DNA from: Delphinus delphis
Taxonomy: Eukaryota; Chordata; Mammalia; Artiodactyla; Delphinidae
Reading direction: 5' to 3'
DNA length: 64,000 bases
NCBI RefSeq assembly: GCF_949987515.2
Contig: NC_082699.1
Location: forward strand, 79,775,458 to 79,839,457
The position numbers and the translations under genes were made by a program. Of the stretch, positions 1 to 11,240 are shown piece by piece (the first letter of the stretch is position 1; each line of letters starts with the position of its first letter). The notes under the pieces were generated by a model. The model was not told where the DNA came from and did no database searches. It was given only the letters and a program-made list of their open reading frames with translations.

Positions 1-470
1 CCGGCGGCAGGCGCGGGACACAGCGGAGCGCTGCGGCGCAGAGCGAGCCTCCTGCCCCCGGCGGCCACTCGGTCCCTGCGGCCGCGCGCGCCGCTTAAAG
101 GGGCCGCCCCCGCCCCGCCCCGCACCCAGGATGCCCCACGGGCGGGCGGGGCCCGGGGGAGAGGCGGCAGCGCGCCCGGGCGCCTCCCGGCGTCGGCTCG
201 GCAGCCGCAGCGGAGCGGGCTGGGAGGCTACGAGTCTGCGTCCCGCGCCCGTCCCGGCGGGCGCACACCCCCTCCCCGCCCCCGCCCCCCCCCAGTCGCC
301 GGCCTGCCGACAGCCCGAGTTCTCCGCACCCGGCGCTGCAGGGGCACCCTCCGTCCCCAGCCGCGAGCTCTCCACCACCCTGCCAGACCCAGCGACCTCA
401 CCTGGCCGCCCCCCCCCCCCCCCACCTTCTGCTCCAACCGCCGCTACCTAGGATCCTTCTATTGCAACCT
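1..470 (-). promoter_or_regulatory. PLEC: GC-rich, CpG-dense block in PLEC 5' region
   Basis: Very GC- and CpG-rich DNA lies inside the PLEC gene, 3' of the plectin-1c exon on the minus strand. Read on the minus strand, positions 411-402 end in GGCGGCCAG followed by a strong donor (GTGAGG, intron starting at 401). PLEC is known to use many alternative first exons, so an alternative non-coding first exon and promoter is a reasonable inference. No ATG-led coding exon that I recognise is visible. A run of about 16-18 C residues near 411-423 is a sequencing-difficult homopolymer. Confidence 0.4.
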
Positions 471-1781
471 GGGAGGTGGAGTGGGTATCTTCAACATGAA
501 ACCCTTACACACAAAAACTTAACTACGAATAAAAGGACTGAAATAGGGAATTTACAGAAGAAAAAATGATTGGTTAAAAAAAAAAGACAAATTCTTTGCC
601 ACTCATCAGATTGGCAATCCCCCATCTCCCAGTGTTGAGAAATGCCCTCTCCAGAATGCCCCCGGCAGTGTTCCTCTAACTGGAAATGCCACAAACACTG
701 TGGCCAGAAGCCCCACTTCCAGGGCTCAGGGCTAAGAGGGTCGCCAGGCGTACACAAAGAGCGCCCGCAGGGCCTGCTAGTGAAGAGGGTCCAGGGCTGC
801 GAGAGGACATTCAGGGTTCACTTTCACGTGAGTGAAAAAGAACCTCGTCCTTTAACATCCGGATGTGACATGTGAAAAGGACTGGCGGTCCCATGCCATG
901 TCCACACCGGCTCCCGGGGGTGGGGCAGACAGTGAGGTTTCCCTTCACGCTGTCCCGCTCCCCTGCGTCCCCACAAGCTCTTGCTTGTGCTTCCACCCAC
1001 AGAGTTCCTTGCTGCCCCCGCCACCATCCTCGCCCAGCACTGGGCTTCCAGGCCTCTTCCCACGCACCTCGGTCCACCCTCCCAGTCTCCTGCAGGGTCA
1101 GCCCATCCCCCAAACCCTCATCATCATTCTGTCCTAGCCAACGGGACAGGGTCAGTAGTCCGCAGACTGATCCAGAGACCCTCAGCTGGCTCCTCCCTTC
1201 CCAGCACGCCCTGCCCAATAGCCTCAAGCCCTAGGTCACCTACTTCCCAAAGGGAGGAGCCACTGTCCAGCTGCCAGCCCGACACTGTCAGGGGCCTTGC
1301 ACTGGGCCTTCCCCATCCTCCCCGCAAGAATGGCAGCTACTAGAGGGCAAGGCCGGACCCTGGCTCAGGGAGGGGCTGGGGCTCTCGCCAACCAGGTGGC
1401 CCCTCCTGTCCTGCTCCTATATGCTTCTACCCACCCCACCCCCATGGTGGCAGCCAAGACCAGGGGCCTCGAAGGCGGCTTTGCCGCAGGATCTCAAGAA
1501 AGTGTCATCATCACATCTGGGCACTGGACCTTGTCCTGAGACCAATGATGGTGCCAGCTCAGCAAGCTCAACCTCAGGCCTCATGCAGCTGACCGGGTGG
1601 AGCCAGCAGGTGGCGCTGTGCTGTCTGCAACCACCTGGAACAGGAGAGGCCCCTCTCTGACCCGCAGATCACCCTCACGTCTCTCATCCCAGTCCTATAC
1701 CTGCACAGAGCACACAGCGCGTGCTCAGTCAACAAGCAAATGTTTATGAATTGGACAGACGAAGCTTTTCAGCGTCGTTAC

Positions 1782-1974
1782 CTGCAATGCGGATGACTGC
1801 CCGCTCGGCAGGGTCCAAGACACTCCCATTCCCCCCAGGGCCACCTCCGCTTAGCCGGCTCCGCTGCGTTTTCTCCAGGTTCCAGGGCAGTGTGTCCCCA
1901 GGGCTGGGCGAGCCACTGCCTCCGTTGGAGCCATCCTCAACCACTGCCCGAACCTCGTGGTCCTCGCCCGACAT
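1782..1974 (-). CDS. PLEC: Plectin, alternative first coding exon 1c (partial gene)
   Basis: The minus strand encodes 64 residues from MSGEDHEVRAVVEDG to ERAVIRIA, which I recognise as the isoform-specific N-terminus of plectin 1c. Plectin is a giant cytolinker that ties intermediate filaments to actin, microtubules and junctions, and the first exon sets where each isoform goes. The ATG is at 1974. The exon begins at 1980, after a pyrimidine tract and CAG (1983-1981), and ends at 1782 before the donor GTAACG. Because an acceptor lies six bases before the ATG, the transcript must start in a separate upstream non-coding exon, probably in the CpG island near 3232. The shared actin-binding-domain exons lie beyond position 1. 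No frameshift or stop is seen. Confidence 0.88.
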
Positions 1975-2599
1975 GGCCTCCTGGAGAGGGAGCGGGGGGG
2001 AGGGGGTGTCACACCACCGTGTATGGGGGGGATACTGCATACCGACCACCACATTCTTAACCTAAACATGGACCCCACCCCATCCACCCTGTCATCTGGA
2101 CACTGACACCCACACCGCTCCTATGTCCCGCTTCATCTACATACTGAACCCCGACCCTCTCAACCCAGACACGGACAACTCTTTGCAGCCATCCACAGCT
2201 GGCCTCACCTGCTCCAGCTCATTCCTCCGATACCCACACGGAGACCCCCCCCCCCCAGACATTGACCTCACTCCCTCCAGTCTATCACTGGGACACTGAT
2301 ACCCCCCACCCCCCAACATTCACTGCCACTCTCTTCTCTTAGTCACCCAAACACTGACCCCTCCACGCTGTCACCCAGGGGTTCACCCAATCAGAGGACA
2401 GATCCCCCCTCCACCCCGTCACTCGGACACTGGCCTCTGATCCCTCCATCCCAAACCTGGACCCCATCTCCTCTACTCCTCGACTCAGCAAGCAAGCCAG
2501 GCCATGAGGAAGCACTGGCTGCTGCCCCTCCCCTCCCAGACCCCGCACCTCGCACACTGGCTCTACCTCCAAGCTGTCTGAGCCAATAGCGCTCCCCGT

Positions 2600-3600
2600 C
2601 GCCTTACCCCAGCCCAGCCCCCGCGCAGTCCCACCTCGGTCTCCGCAGTGAACGCCTATAAATAGCCAGAGCCGCATCAGCGTGGGCCGCGGGAGCTGTG
2701 CTGCCGCAAGGCTGGGTGGGAGCCCGGGCTGCCCCTCCAGCAGCCCGCCCTGCGCGGAGCTGCCGCGGGGCACCCACACCCGCGCGTGCACGCCCCTCAG
2801 CTCCCGGGCCCCACAAGCGCTGCCGTGCAGGAGGTGAATGCGGCTCTGTCCCGGCGGGGCCGGGCTGGCGCGGGGGCACAATGTGGGCTCTGTGCCTCCG
2901 CCCCTAGGCTAAGAGCTGGGGAGGAGACGGCGGGCACCGAGCTGGGGGCCACCCTGCCCCGCCCCCCACAGCCCGTCCGCAAGTCGCTTCCGCTCCAGCC
3001 CCCCGCCCGGCGCCCCACCGCCAGCCGCACCACCCCAGCCGCCTTTCCTGCCCACACCCCGGGCACCGCCCGTCCAGTTCCGCAGTCTCCGCGCGCGGAG
3101 GTGGCGTCCTCCCGAGGGAGGATGGGCAGCGACGCAACCTCTGGTTCCGCGATGCCTGCGGAGGGAGAGCCCCTACCCCACCCCGCGGCTCCCGCCCGCC
3201 GCGCGCCTCTCTGTCCCGGCCCCGGTCTTACGTGCCCGGTGGCTCAGCTCCGCTGGGCTCGGCCAGTGCGGCCGGACGGCTGCTGCCGGGAGAGCTGCGC
3301 AGGCTGCGCGGGCGGGGCGAGCCCGGAGCCCCGCCCCGGCCGCGAACCGAGCGCCGCCCGTGCGGCCCCTGCGTCCGAGTGCGCGCGGGGCCTGAGCGCG
3401 AGCGCGGCTTCTCCTGGGTACCGTCCCCCGCGCGCACCCCCACCGCCCGGTACGGCCCCCTCCCCGCGCGCAGAGGGCGGGGCGGTCGGCATGGAGACGT
3501 CGTTAGGGAAGCGGAGCGTGCCTGACACTAAGGCGACGCGGGGTCGCTCGGGTGCGCGCCGGGTCCGGCCTCTGCCGGCTGCCCAGGGCCTCCCCAAAGC
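2600..3600 (-). promoter_or_regulatory. PLEC: CpG island, probable PLEC-1c promoter with non-coding first exon
   Basis: About 1 kb of CpG-dense DNA lies between the PARP10 3' end and the plectin-1c coding exon. On the minus strand a donor, CAC|GTAAGA, has its last exon base at 3232, so a non-coding exon running from roughly 3300-3500 down to 3232 and splicing to the acceptor at 1983-1981 is the simplest model. Other donor-like sites lie near 2630 and 2605. A perfect TATA-type sequence at 2657-2664 faces the plus strand. Exact start sites cannot be fixed from sequence alone. Confidence 0.5.
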
Positions 3601-3699
3601 ACCAGCGGACTCTGCGCCCCGGCCCCCGCCCCTAGCCACCCCCGCAAACAGGTCGGACCCGAAGTTCGCAGGTCCCCCGCGCCTGGTTTCACGTACACA

Positions 3700-3705
3700 T
3701 TTATT
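3700..3705 (-). terminator. PARP10: PARP10 polyadenylation signal AATAAA
   Basis: TTTATT on the plus strand reads AATAAA on the minus strand, 272 bases downstream of the PARP10 stop codon. It gives a short 3' UTR ending near 3685, just before the PLEC CpG island. Confidence 0.75.
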
Positions 3706-3976
3706 CAAACAACACGGTCGCGCTCGGGCGAGGGCCGGCCCCCCTCCTCCTGGGCTCTGCTGACCCCTGGTGGTTGGGCCGGCCCGGGGTGGGGGTGGGG
3801 GCGGGGAACACTGCCCAACCCGTCCTCGCCCGGTCGCCCCTATGGGCACCACTGCAGGAGGCAGGGGCGCCCCCGGGGGCAGCTCGGGCGGGGGAGGGGG
3901 CGGTGGGGCTGTGCGGAGCGGGGAGCCTGGGGAGCGGGAGGCCAGCGGCTGGGCCGAGGGGGCGGGGCCTCTAGGG

Positions 3977-6900
3977 TTAGGTGGCTGGGGAGTTGCTCAA
4001 GAGCTCAGGGGGGTCTCCAGGGGGAGACCGGGACATGTGCTTGCAAGTGATGAGGTGAGTGGGCAGCGCCTGGGTGTCGTGAAAGATGACGAAGATGCTG
4101 GGCCGGGGGAGGCAGTCCACCGCGCTGTCGTAGCGCAGGAGCGCGTGGCCGGGGGGCCGCGGGGGGGGTGCCCGCAGCCCGCGGCGGCCCTGCCCGTAGT
4201 CGCCGGTCAGCACCCGCGCCACGAACACCGCCTTGTGGCCCTTGGAGTCGGGGGGCGAGTAGCGGTCCAGCACCGACAGGGAGGCGCGCTTGGCGAAGTA
4301 CACGCCCTGTCCGTAGAGCGTGCCTGCGGGGGGGTAGGCACGGGGGTCAGGGTGGTTACGGTGGGCAGAGACCGCGCCCCTTCAGGGACCCAGGCCTCAC
4401 CGTTGCGGCCGCAAAAGCTGCGGTTGAAGCCGTGCGCGCAGATGTCCGGGACGGTGGCCACCGACGTGCCGTGGTACAGGACCTGCTCCGCCGGCCGCCG
4501 GTCACAGCACTGCTCCAGGCGCTCCCGGTGCAGTTCGTACTGCTGCTGCAGCAGCGGGTGCAACACACGCTCCACCTGCGGGCGGCCTTGGTCAGAACCA
4601 GGCTATTGTATCCCCTGGGCCACAGGGCACAGGGCTGAGCCCGGAAATCAAGAGCCCTCTCCTGGAGGAGTTCAGGGCCTGGGGAGACCTCACAGCTCCT
4701 GTCATGCTCTGCCCAGTAGCAGACATTAGGCGGACGTTCGCCACCTCCACGGAGCCCCAAGTGGCATTGGAGGGCTTCCAGGGGGGTCTGCGGGTAGGCA
4801 ACCCATCCACTCACCAGAACCCTGCACCCACAGCCAGGCCTCTGCAGAGAAAAGCTGAGCCGCCCGCCTGCATTGCCCGCAGGACTTCACTCCCAACACC
4901 AGGAGATGCCCCGGACCTCTCAGTGATGGGAGACCAAGGTGACCAACCCAGTAGTCAACCGAAGAGGAGCCAACTCAGGGACCCAAAAAGTTTCTAAAGA
5001 AATTCTAACTAGTTACTTCAGAGGGATGCAAATGAATATTATATCCATGAAACAAGACGACCTACTGTGAAAAAGAAACAGTCTGAAAATTAGAGAGTTC
5101 TTACATTAAGAATGGAATTGCCGAACTGCATCCAGTGGGTGTGGATAATAATAAGATGATGAAGATGGAGTTCAGGAAGTGACTCAGAGTGCAGAGCTAA
5201 AGAAAAGAGTTGGGAACTGCGAGAGGACAGATGAGGGAGGGGGGAGGAGCTCTATGATCTGAGTCATAGGAGCTCCATAAGAAGACACCCAACAGGTGAT
5301 GGGAGCAAGTGAGGACTTAATGGAAGACAGTTTGCCCGAGCTGAAGGGAGCATCTTCAGATGGAAAGGATCTTGCCATAAAATGCCAAAGACAATGTGGA
5401 AAGGCACCTACCTGATGGGAAAACTTCAACCTTCAAAGTGAAAGAGAAGTCTACAAGCGTCCAGACGCACGCGTGCACACACACACCCCCCAAAGTCGAC
5501 ATATAGACATGGAAAAAAACCTCACGTTTTCATATTGGGGTCCTCACCAGCAATATTGGATGCTAAGAGACCATAGAAGGATTTTTTTTCTTGCCTTTCC
5601 AAGAACAAAAAATTTTAAGGAGGAAACAAAAAGAGTTAAGTCTCTCAAAAGATCTGAAGGAAAACATATTTTGATCTTGAACCCTATATCCAACCAAACT
5701 ATTAATGGTGAGGACAAAATAAGGACAGATTAAGGTATGCAAGAACCAGCTGTGCTTAAGTTAACAGAAATGTCTTAATAAACACATAGCATCTTTTGTT
5801 TGAAAAAAATACCAATATCAAATTATAGTTGCAAATTACTTCTAATTGCAAAAGGCAAAACACATTTAAAAGTCCAAAATGTTGACTACTCACTCAAGGA
5901 GATACTTTTACTACACAGAAAAGGAATCTAGGCAAGAAGGTGACACGGTCACCAAGAGTAAGCCAGCAGCCAAGCACCACAGAGAAAAACGAAGAAAGTA
6001 AACAAAATCAAGAGCCATTAGTTGGGCATCCCTGGTGGCACAGTGGTTAAGAATCTGCCTGCCAGTGCAGGGGACACGGGTTCAAGCCCTGGTCCGGGAT
6101 GATCCCACATACCGCGGAGCAACTAAGCCCGTGCGCCACAGCTACTGAGCCTGCGCTCTACAGCCCGCGAGCCACAACTACTGAAGCCCACATGCCACAA
6201 CTACTGAAGCCTGCAGGCCTAGAGCCTGTGCTCCGCAACAAGAGAAGCCACCGCAATGAAAAGCCCGTGCACTGCAACGAAGAGTAGCCCCAGCTCGCTG
6301 CAGCTAGAGAAAGCCCACGCACACAGCAATGAAGACCCAACACAGCCTATAAAATAAATAATAAAATAAGTCTATTATAAAAAAAGAGAGCCATTAGTCC
6401 TTGAATCCTAGAATATTCTCTTTCATGCAACATGGTTTCAATAACTAGGTTTTTCATTTCCCCCTTTCCTCTCTGGTCCAGTGGTAAATATTTGTTCATT
6501 GTCATTATATTTCGATCAACCTATGGCCCAAGTTTGGAGCTTCATGCTTGGAATAGAAGCGTGCCATGCAGAATAGAAGATGACATTTGTCAACCTTGCC
6601 AACTTAAAAGTAATGTCACTGGCCAAACTGTGAGATGGAAGAGGGAGGAAGAGGTGAAAGGGGGAAGGGAAGCCCATTCTCCTGATCTTCCATGCAGGGA
6701 GGCAAGAAACAGTCTCTAAAATCGTTAAGTGGAAAAAAGACTCAAGTGTACCACGTAAAGTCACAAAGGTCCTGCTAGAAGAATCAAGCGCACGTGACTG
6801 ACTAACAGAGCCTCGGGAGGAGCACGGGGCATGAGTGCAGGGCGTCCTCCTCTCTCCAAGTGCAGAAGTGACAGCTGCTAAGTCCACCCAGAGTTACAGT

Positions 6901-9900
6901 GGTCATCCCCAGGAAAGCGGTGGTGGTGCTGCTGGTGGCGGACTGGGCCCGGTCTGGGAAAGGCGTGAGGGTCTGCGTATCTGAACAGATCCGGGTTGCT
7001 ATTGCTGCTCACCGCCCCCTGCCCCCAGGCCCACCCACCCACAAGTTGGTGCGTCAAGAGGGCCACCTGGCTTCCCCCGCACCGTGAGCCCAGCTCTCCA
7101 CCGCCCCGAGATTCCTTCCCCTGAGCCGGAAGCACTCAGCCCTGCACTCTGCTCCAGCTCCTCTCTGCCCCCTCGCTTCCGCAGCCAGCTCATTTCAGCC
7201 CGGCCTAGCTCTCACCTCCCGCCGCTCTCCACCCCTGCCTGGCGCACAGCCCCTCCTCAGTCCTTCCTTCCGGCCCTGCAGGCGCTCCCGCCCTCGCTGC
7301 CTCCAGCACCCCGCCTCTGAGCCCCTCCTTCTCAGCCTCCGCTCCCCACCTGCCTGGGTGGCCAGGGCTCACTGGGGCTCCCAGAGCTTCATTCGGGTCC
7401 CCCACCCGTGGTGCCCAGCCCTTTCCGCAACCCAACCGTGCTCAGAGTTGCCACGTTCAACAAGTGAAAATGTAGGAGGAGGCTGCCTCGCTGCAGCCAG
7501 CCCTCTTCCTGCTGGAGCAGACCCCTTGGGAGGCAGACGGGCCCCAGAACAGCACCCGGGACAACTGGGGGAATGAGTCATCCTCACAGTAGCCACGAGA
7601 TGGCATCACCACCCCATGTTCTAGAGGAAGAAACTGGCCGGCATCGGGCTGTAACCGGCGAAGTGGGGACCTGTGCTGGGACCCCCTAAGCTCTACAGCC
7701 TTCTGTCTCTCTGGCCGCACACTCGTGAACACACTTCGGGCAGGGAATGGGGCTGCGGAGCCCTGGTGCTCCCCTGCCCCCGAACAGCTTTCAGCCTGCT
7801 GGGCAGCTTCTGGCCAGCCGATCCTGACGTAGGCAAGAGTGATAGCCCACAGGCTCTGCAAGGCCAAGATGGTGCCAGGAGCCCAGGAGGCCAGAGGCTG
7901 GCAAGGCAGGGCGTGGACTCACCTGGACAACACGGATCCTGCCATGGGCAGCGTCCAGTGTGTCGTAGAAGGCCTGCACTACCGTATGGAACTCACTGCT
8001 GCTCTCGGCCACACACTCCAGCCTGCCCAAGAGCTCCCTCGGCCTCTGCTGTGGCACTGACACACAGGGAGAAAGGGCATGTGGGCCATGCCTGGGGCAC
8101 CGGTCCACCCTGCCCTCCCCCATGCGGGCTGCAGACTCACAAGTGGGGCCCGAAGCCTCCAAGGGAAAGGCCAAGCTCTGATCCCGGGGGCCAGCCCACA
8201 GCGCTGCTAAGTGGTGGGCCGCACGGGTGGGCTGGGTCCCAAAGCCACGGAGGACGGTGCGGTCACCACGAAGGGCGACGCTCACGCCGTGGCGCCGCTC
8301 CAGGCGGGCGCACAGCTCCGCGGGCAGCACGCAGCCCCGGGGCCCCACCGTCTCCTCCCGGAGGTGCACCTCCAAGGCCGCCTCTAGGGCCCGGCCCAGC
8401 TCATCCATATCCTGCTCGAAGGCCGCGTGCACCTCCAGCTGGGCCCAGCCGCCAGGCCCCCCACCCCGGGGCTCCGGTTCTTCCTCCCGCGGGGGCGGCT
8501 GGAGGGAGAGGGCCAGGGCCCACTGCAGCGCCACAGCCTCCTCCCGCTTGGCCACCTGGCCTTGTGGCTCCAGCGAGCGGCAGAGAGCCAGCTGCAGCTC
8601 AGCCTCCTCCTGCAGCCGCCCAGGCACCCCGGTGCGGGGCGCCACCGGCCCCTCCCCAGCCCTGGGAGTCTTCTCCTCCTCCAGCTGCCCCGCGGGCTCC
8701 TCCTGCCCCAGCTCCAGTGGCAGCCAGTCTTCCGCGTCCAGGCCCTCCAGGGCGGCCAGCAGCTCTCGGACCTCCTCTGGGGACAGGGAGAGGCACCGGG
8801 TCAGGGGTCAAGTCCAGCCAGGATGGGGCTGAAGGAGAGGACTAGTCAGGGGCCGGGTGGAAGATGGAGACGGGGTTAGAGGGTATACGGTCACAGGGCG
8901 GAGCAGCAGGGGGTGAGGTCAAGAAAGGGCCGCAGGATGTGCCGGGGTCCCCCGGGAGCCCTACCTAGGCTCACATTCTCCTGGCCACCGTCTGTACTCT
9001 CTGGAGGCCACAGGGTGTGGGAGTGGCCAGGGAGCACCTGTAGGGCCTCAGTGGGGTCCGCCTGTTGGGAAAGAATGCCAGTACCCCCCAGACACATACC
9101 CCTCCCAGGCCTCTGAGCAAGGGTGGAGGAGGTACGGGGGGGCTGAGGAGTGAAAAAGGGGAGGGGAAGGGAGGGGAGGGCTCCATGTCTACCTCTCCCA
9201 GGCCTGTGTCCAGGGCAGCCCTGGCCAGACGCTCTGTCCCAAAGACGCACTGGAACTGAGCTTCCATCCCCCGCAGAAGGTGCTGCCCCTCTGGGCTCAG
9301 CAGGAACCTGGCACTGCCTGGGTGCTTCAGGCTCAGCGCGTGACAGCTCACGCTGCCCAGCAGACTTTGCAGAAACTCCTCGGCGGCCCGGCATGGGGCC
9401 AGGGCTCCGCAGAGCTGCAGGACCACGGGGCGGGGTGAGGAGGAGCACTTGGCAGGTTGGGGCACAGGAGAGGCACCCAGAGCCCCCAGTAGTAGAGGTG
9501 AGGAATCCTCAGGGGTCGCTTACCCGAAATCCAGTCGTATCTGATCCCTCGAGTGGGAAGAGGGCGACGTCTCCCAGGCCAGCAAGAAGGTCCTCATGAT
9601 AGAGTTGAATGAAGCGCATTGCTCCCAGCTCCATCGGCAGCACTGTCTCCACCAGGCCCTCCTGCCCCGGTGACCCTACAGGGCCCAGGCTCATTGACAC
9701 CACCTGCTCCAGAGACTCCACGGCAATCTCCACTGGGCCTGGAGACCCCGTAGGCCCCGGGCTCACCAACCCCTCCTGTTCTGAAGACCCCACGGGCCTG
9801 GAGCTGACTGGCCTGGCCTGTCCCAGAGAGGACCTGTCCCAGAGATGCCCTGTCCTCAGCAAGGCTCCTGTTTGCCCCGGTGCCTCCTCAGAGCCCAGTG

Positions 9901-11009
9901 TCGCATTCCCTGCACAATTCTGTGCCCTTGCTGGCCCTCCAGCCTCCAGGAGAGCATGCTTGGGGGCCCCAGGCCCCAACTCGGCCAAGCGGCTCCCTCC
10001 ACTGGTGTGCTCGCTGAGCTCCTCGGGCTCCAGGACATCGTAGTGGGGGACAAGGATCAGCTCTGAACCCTGCAGCTGGTGGGCCCGCTGCAGCACCCGT
10101 TCGGCCACTTGGAGGAAGGGAAAGGACAGAAGTCGTCAGGGCTCCAAGGTATAGGGAGGGTGGGCCGCCCTGTCCAGCCCCACTCACCCTGCCACTGCTG
10201 GAAGGAAGCGATGGTGCCCAGGTGCCCTGGCAGGCTGCGCACGCCCTCCAGGGGCCCCCCGCCACTGCGGCGCTCATTCTCCAGGTACAGCTCCAGCAGC
10301 AGCAGGTCTGCAGGGGGGATGCCCCCCACGACACGCACCGCCCGGGCCTGAGGCACCCAGGCCAGGGAGACCTCAGCCCCCTTCAGGCCCAGGGACTGGG
10401 CGTGCTCCTCCAGGACGCGGGCTTCTGTGGGGAGGGTGCAAGTCAGCTCGGGGCATCTCCCCTGAAAGGCGCGTCTGCCCCGATCCCGCCTCTCACCTGC
10501 GTCTGAAAGGGGCTTGGGCAGCTGCACCAGGGCCCGGTCTGGTCGGGGACTGGCCAGGGCACGGCACGGCTGCACTGGCTGCCCTGCGGCACAAAGCAGG
10601 GCTTGGACATACTGCTCCAGGTGCTGGGGTCCCGTGCCAGCAGACAGCCCTTGGAGCAGTAGGCGTGAAGGGGCGCGTGGTGGGGCTGGCCGCAGGCTCA
10701 GCCGAGCGCCGTGCAGAGTGTGCTCCTCCTGGGCCAAGACCCTCGCTGCATCTGCAGGCAGGGGGAGGGGGTGTCAGGGCCGGCGGCCGGTGGGGGCCCA
10801 GGCTGCCCCTTTGAATGGGTCCACTCACCTGCAGCCTCCTGGAAGGTGAGGATGCCCCCGCGGCCAAGTCTCTGCCAACTCGACACAGGTCCACCCCCAG
10901 AGCTTCGACGGTTCTCGAAATAGAGCGTGAGCAGCTCGCCTGGGACGTCGGGGGGCAGGCCTCTGAGTTCCACGGCTGCCCCCAGCTCCGCCTCTTCCTC
11001 GCCCATCAT
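3977..11009 (-). CDS. PARP10: PARP10, mono-ADP-ribosyltransferase (ten coding exons)
   Basis: PARP10 adds single ADP-riboses to proteins and acts in interferon response and DNA-damage tolerance. Minus-strand coding exons are 11009-10829, 10751-10497, 10424-10188, 10107-9524, 9414-9193, 9061-8965, 8776-8141, 8056-7923, 4575-4401 and 4323-3977. All have GT-AG introns and phases agree, giving 955 residues (human 1025). In order: N-terminal RRM-like repeats (residues about 10-225), a low-complexity Gly/Pro/Glu linker, two ubiquitin-interacting motifs (LQLALCRS and LQWALALS), a PIP-box position at 761-768, and the C-terminal PARP domain. The H-Y-I triad is His817, Tyr849 and Ile917, spaced as in human, so activity should be mono-ADP-ribosylation. 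The first of two tandem ATGs (11009) is chosen; it lies six bases after an acceptor at 11018-11016. The shortfall against human lies N-terminal to the UIMs, mostly in the linker, and the PIP box starts with His. Confidence 0.93.
5150..5930 (+). mobile_element. Old LINE fragment, HAL1/L1-like
   Basis: The A-rich plus strand includes wording typical of HAL1/L1 ORF1-side sequence, such as the stretch on a second antigen-like 'cagcaatattggatgc' phrase and 'accctatatccaaccaaact'. All reading frames are broken. Family name is from memory and boundaries are approximate. Confidence 0.45.
6023..6386 (+). mobile_element. CHR-type tRNA-derived SINE (long form)
   Basis: Begins with the tRNA-like head 'ccctggtggcacagtggtt', followed by the repeated 'ccacaactactga' body and an A-rich tail. 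A 12-bp target-site duplication, AGAGCCATTAGT, sits at 6011-6022 and 6387-6398, which fixes the ends. Inserted in the PARP10 intron, antisense to the gene. Confidence 0.92.
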
Positions 11010-11134
11010 CACAGCCTGGGCCGAAGGAACAGGTGGGGTAGCCGCCCACAGCCCCGCCTCACCCCTCGCAGGCCCCTGAGCAGCGTTCCCTGGCACCCCC
11101 CTCACTGTGGGGCTGGCCCACATCCTGCACTCAC

Positions 11135-11240
11135 GCTCCCCCAGCTGCCTGGGCCGCCGCAGCCTAGGCCTTCAGCCGTCCTCCTTCCCCTTCGCCCTAA
11201 AGCCAAAGGGCTGGGACAAGAAAACAAAAGCGAAACCGTC
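11135..11240 (-). promoter_or_regulatory. PARP10: Presumed PARP10 promoter and non-coding first exon
   Basis: On the minus strand a strong donor (AGC|GTGAGT) has its last exon base at 11135. It lies 119 bases upstream of the acceptor that precedes the PARP10 ATG, so a short non-coding first exon ending at 11135 is likely. Just upstream, at 11224-11237, lies ACAAAAGCGAAACC, close to the interferon-stimulated response element (GAAANNGAAACT-type). PARP10 is known to be interferon-inducible, which fits. Start site and factor binding are inferred. Confidence 0.42.

Larger units (their letters stand above)
4576..7922 (-). other. PARP10 intron with LINE and SINE insertions
   Basis: This 3.3 kb intron separates the exon holding the PIP-box position from the catalytic exons, while the other PARP10 introns are only about 70-260 bases. 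It contains a HAL1/L1-like A-rich fragment (about 5150-5930) and a CHR SINE (6023-6386). The rest is GC-rich unique sequence with no exon that I can recognise. Confidence 0.7.

Noticed and set aside
2786..3763. 325-codon plus-strand open frame in the PLEC CpG island
   Set aside because: Stop codons are rare in GC-rich DNA; composition is Pro/Ala/Arg/Gly with no domain, and it is antisense to the PLEC 5' region.
7673..8845. 390-codon plus-strand frame opposite PARP10 exons 7-8
   Set aside because: Antisense to well-supported PARP10 exons, Pro/Ala/Arg-rich and crossing the real introns.
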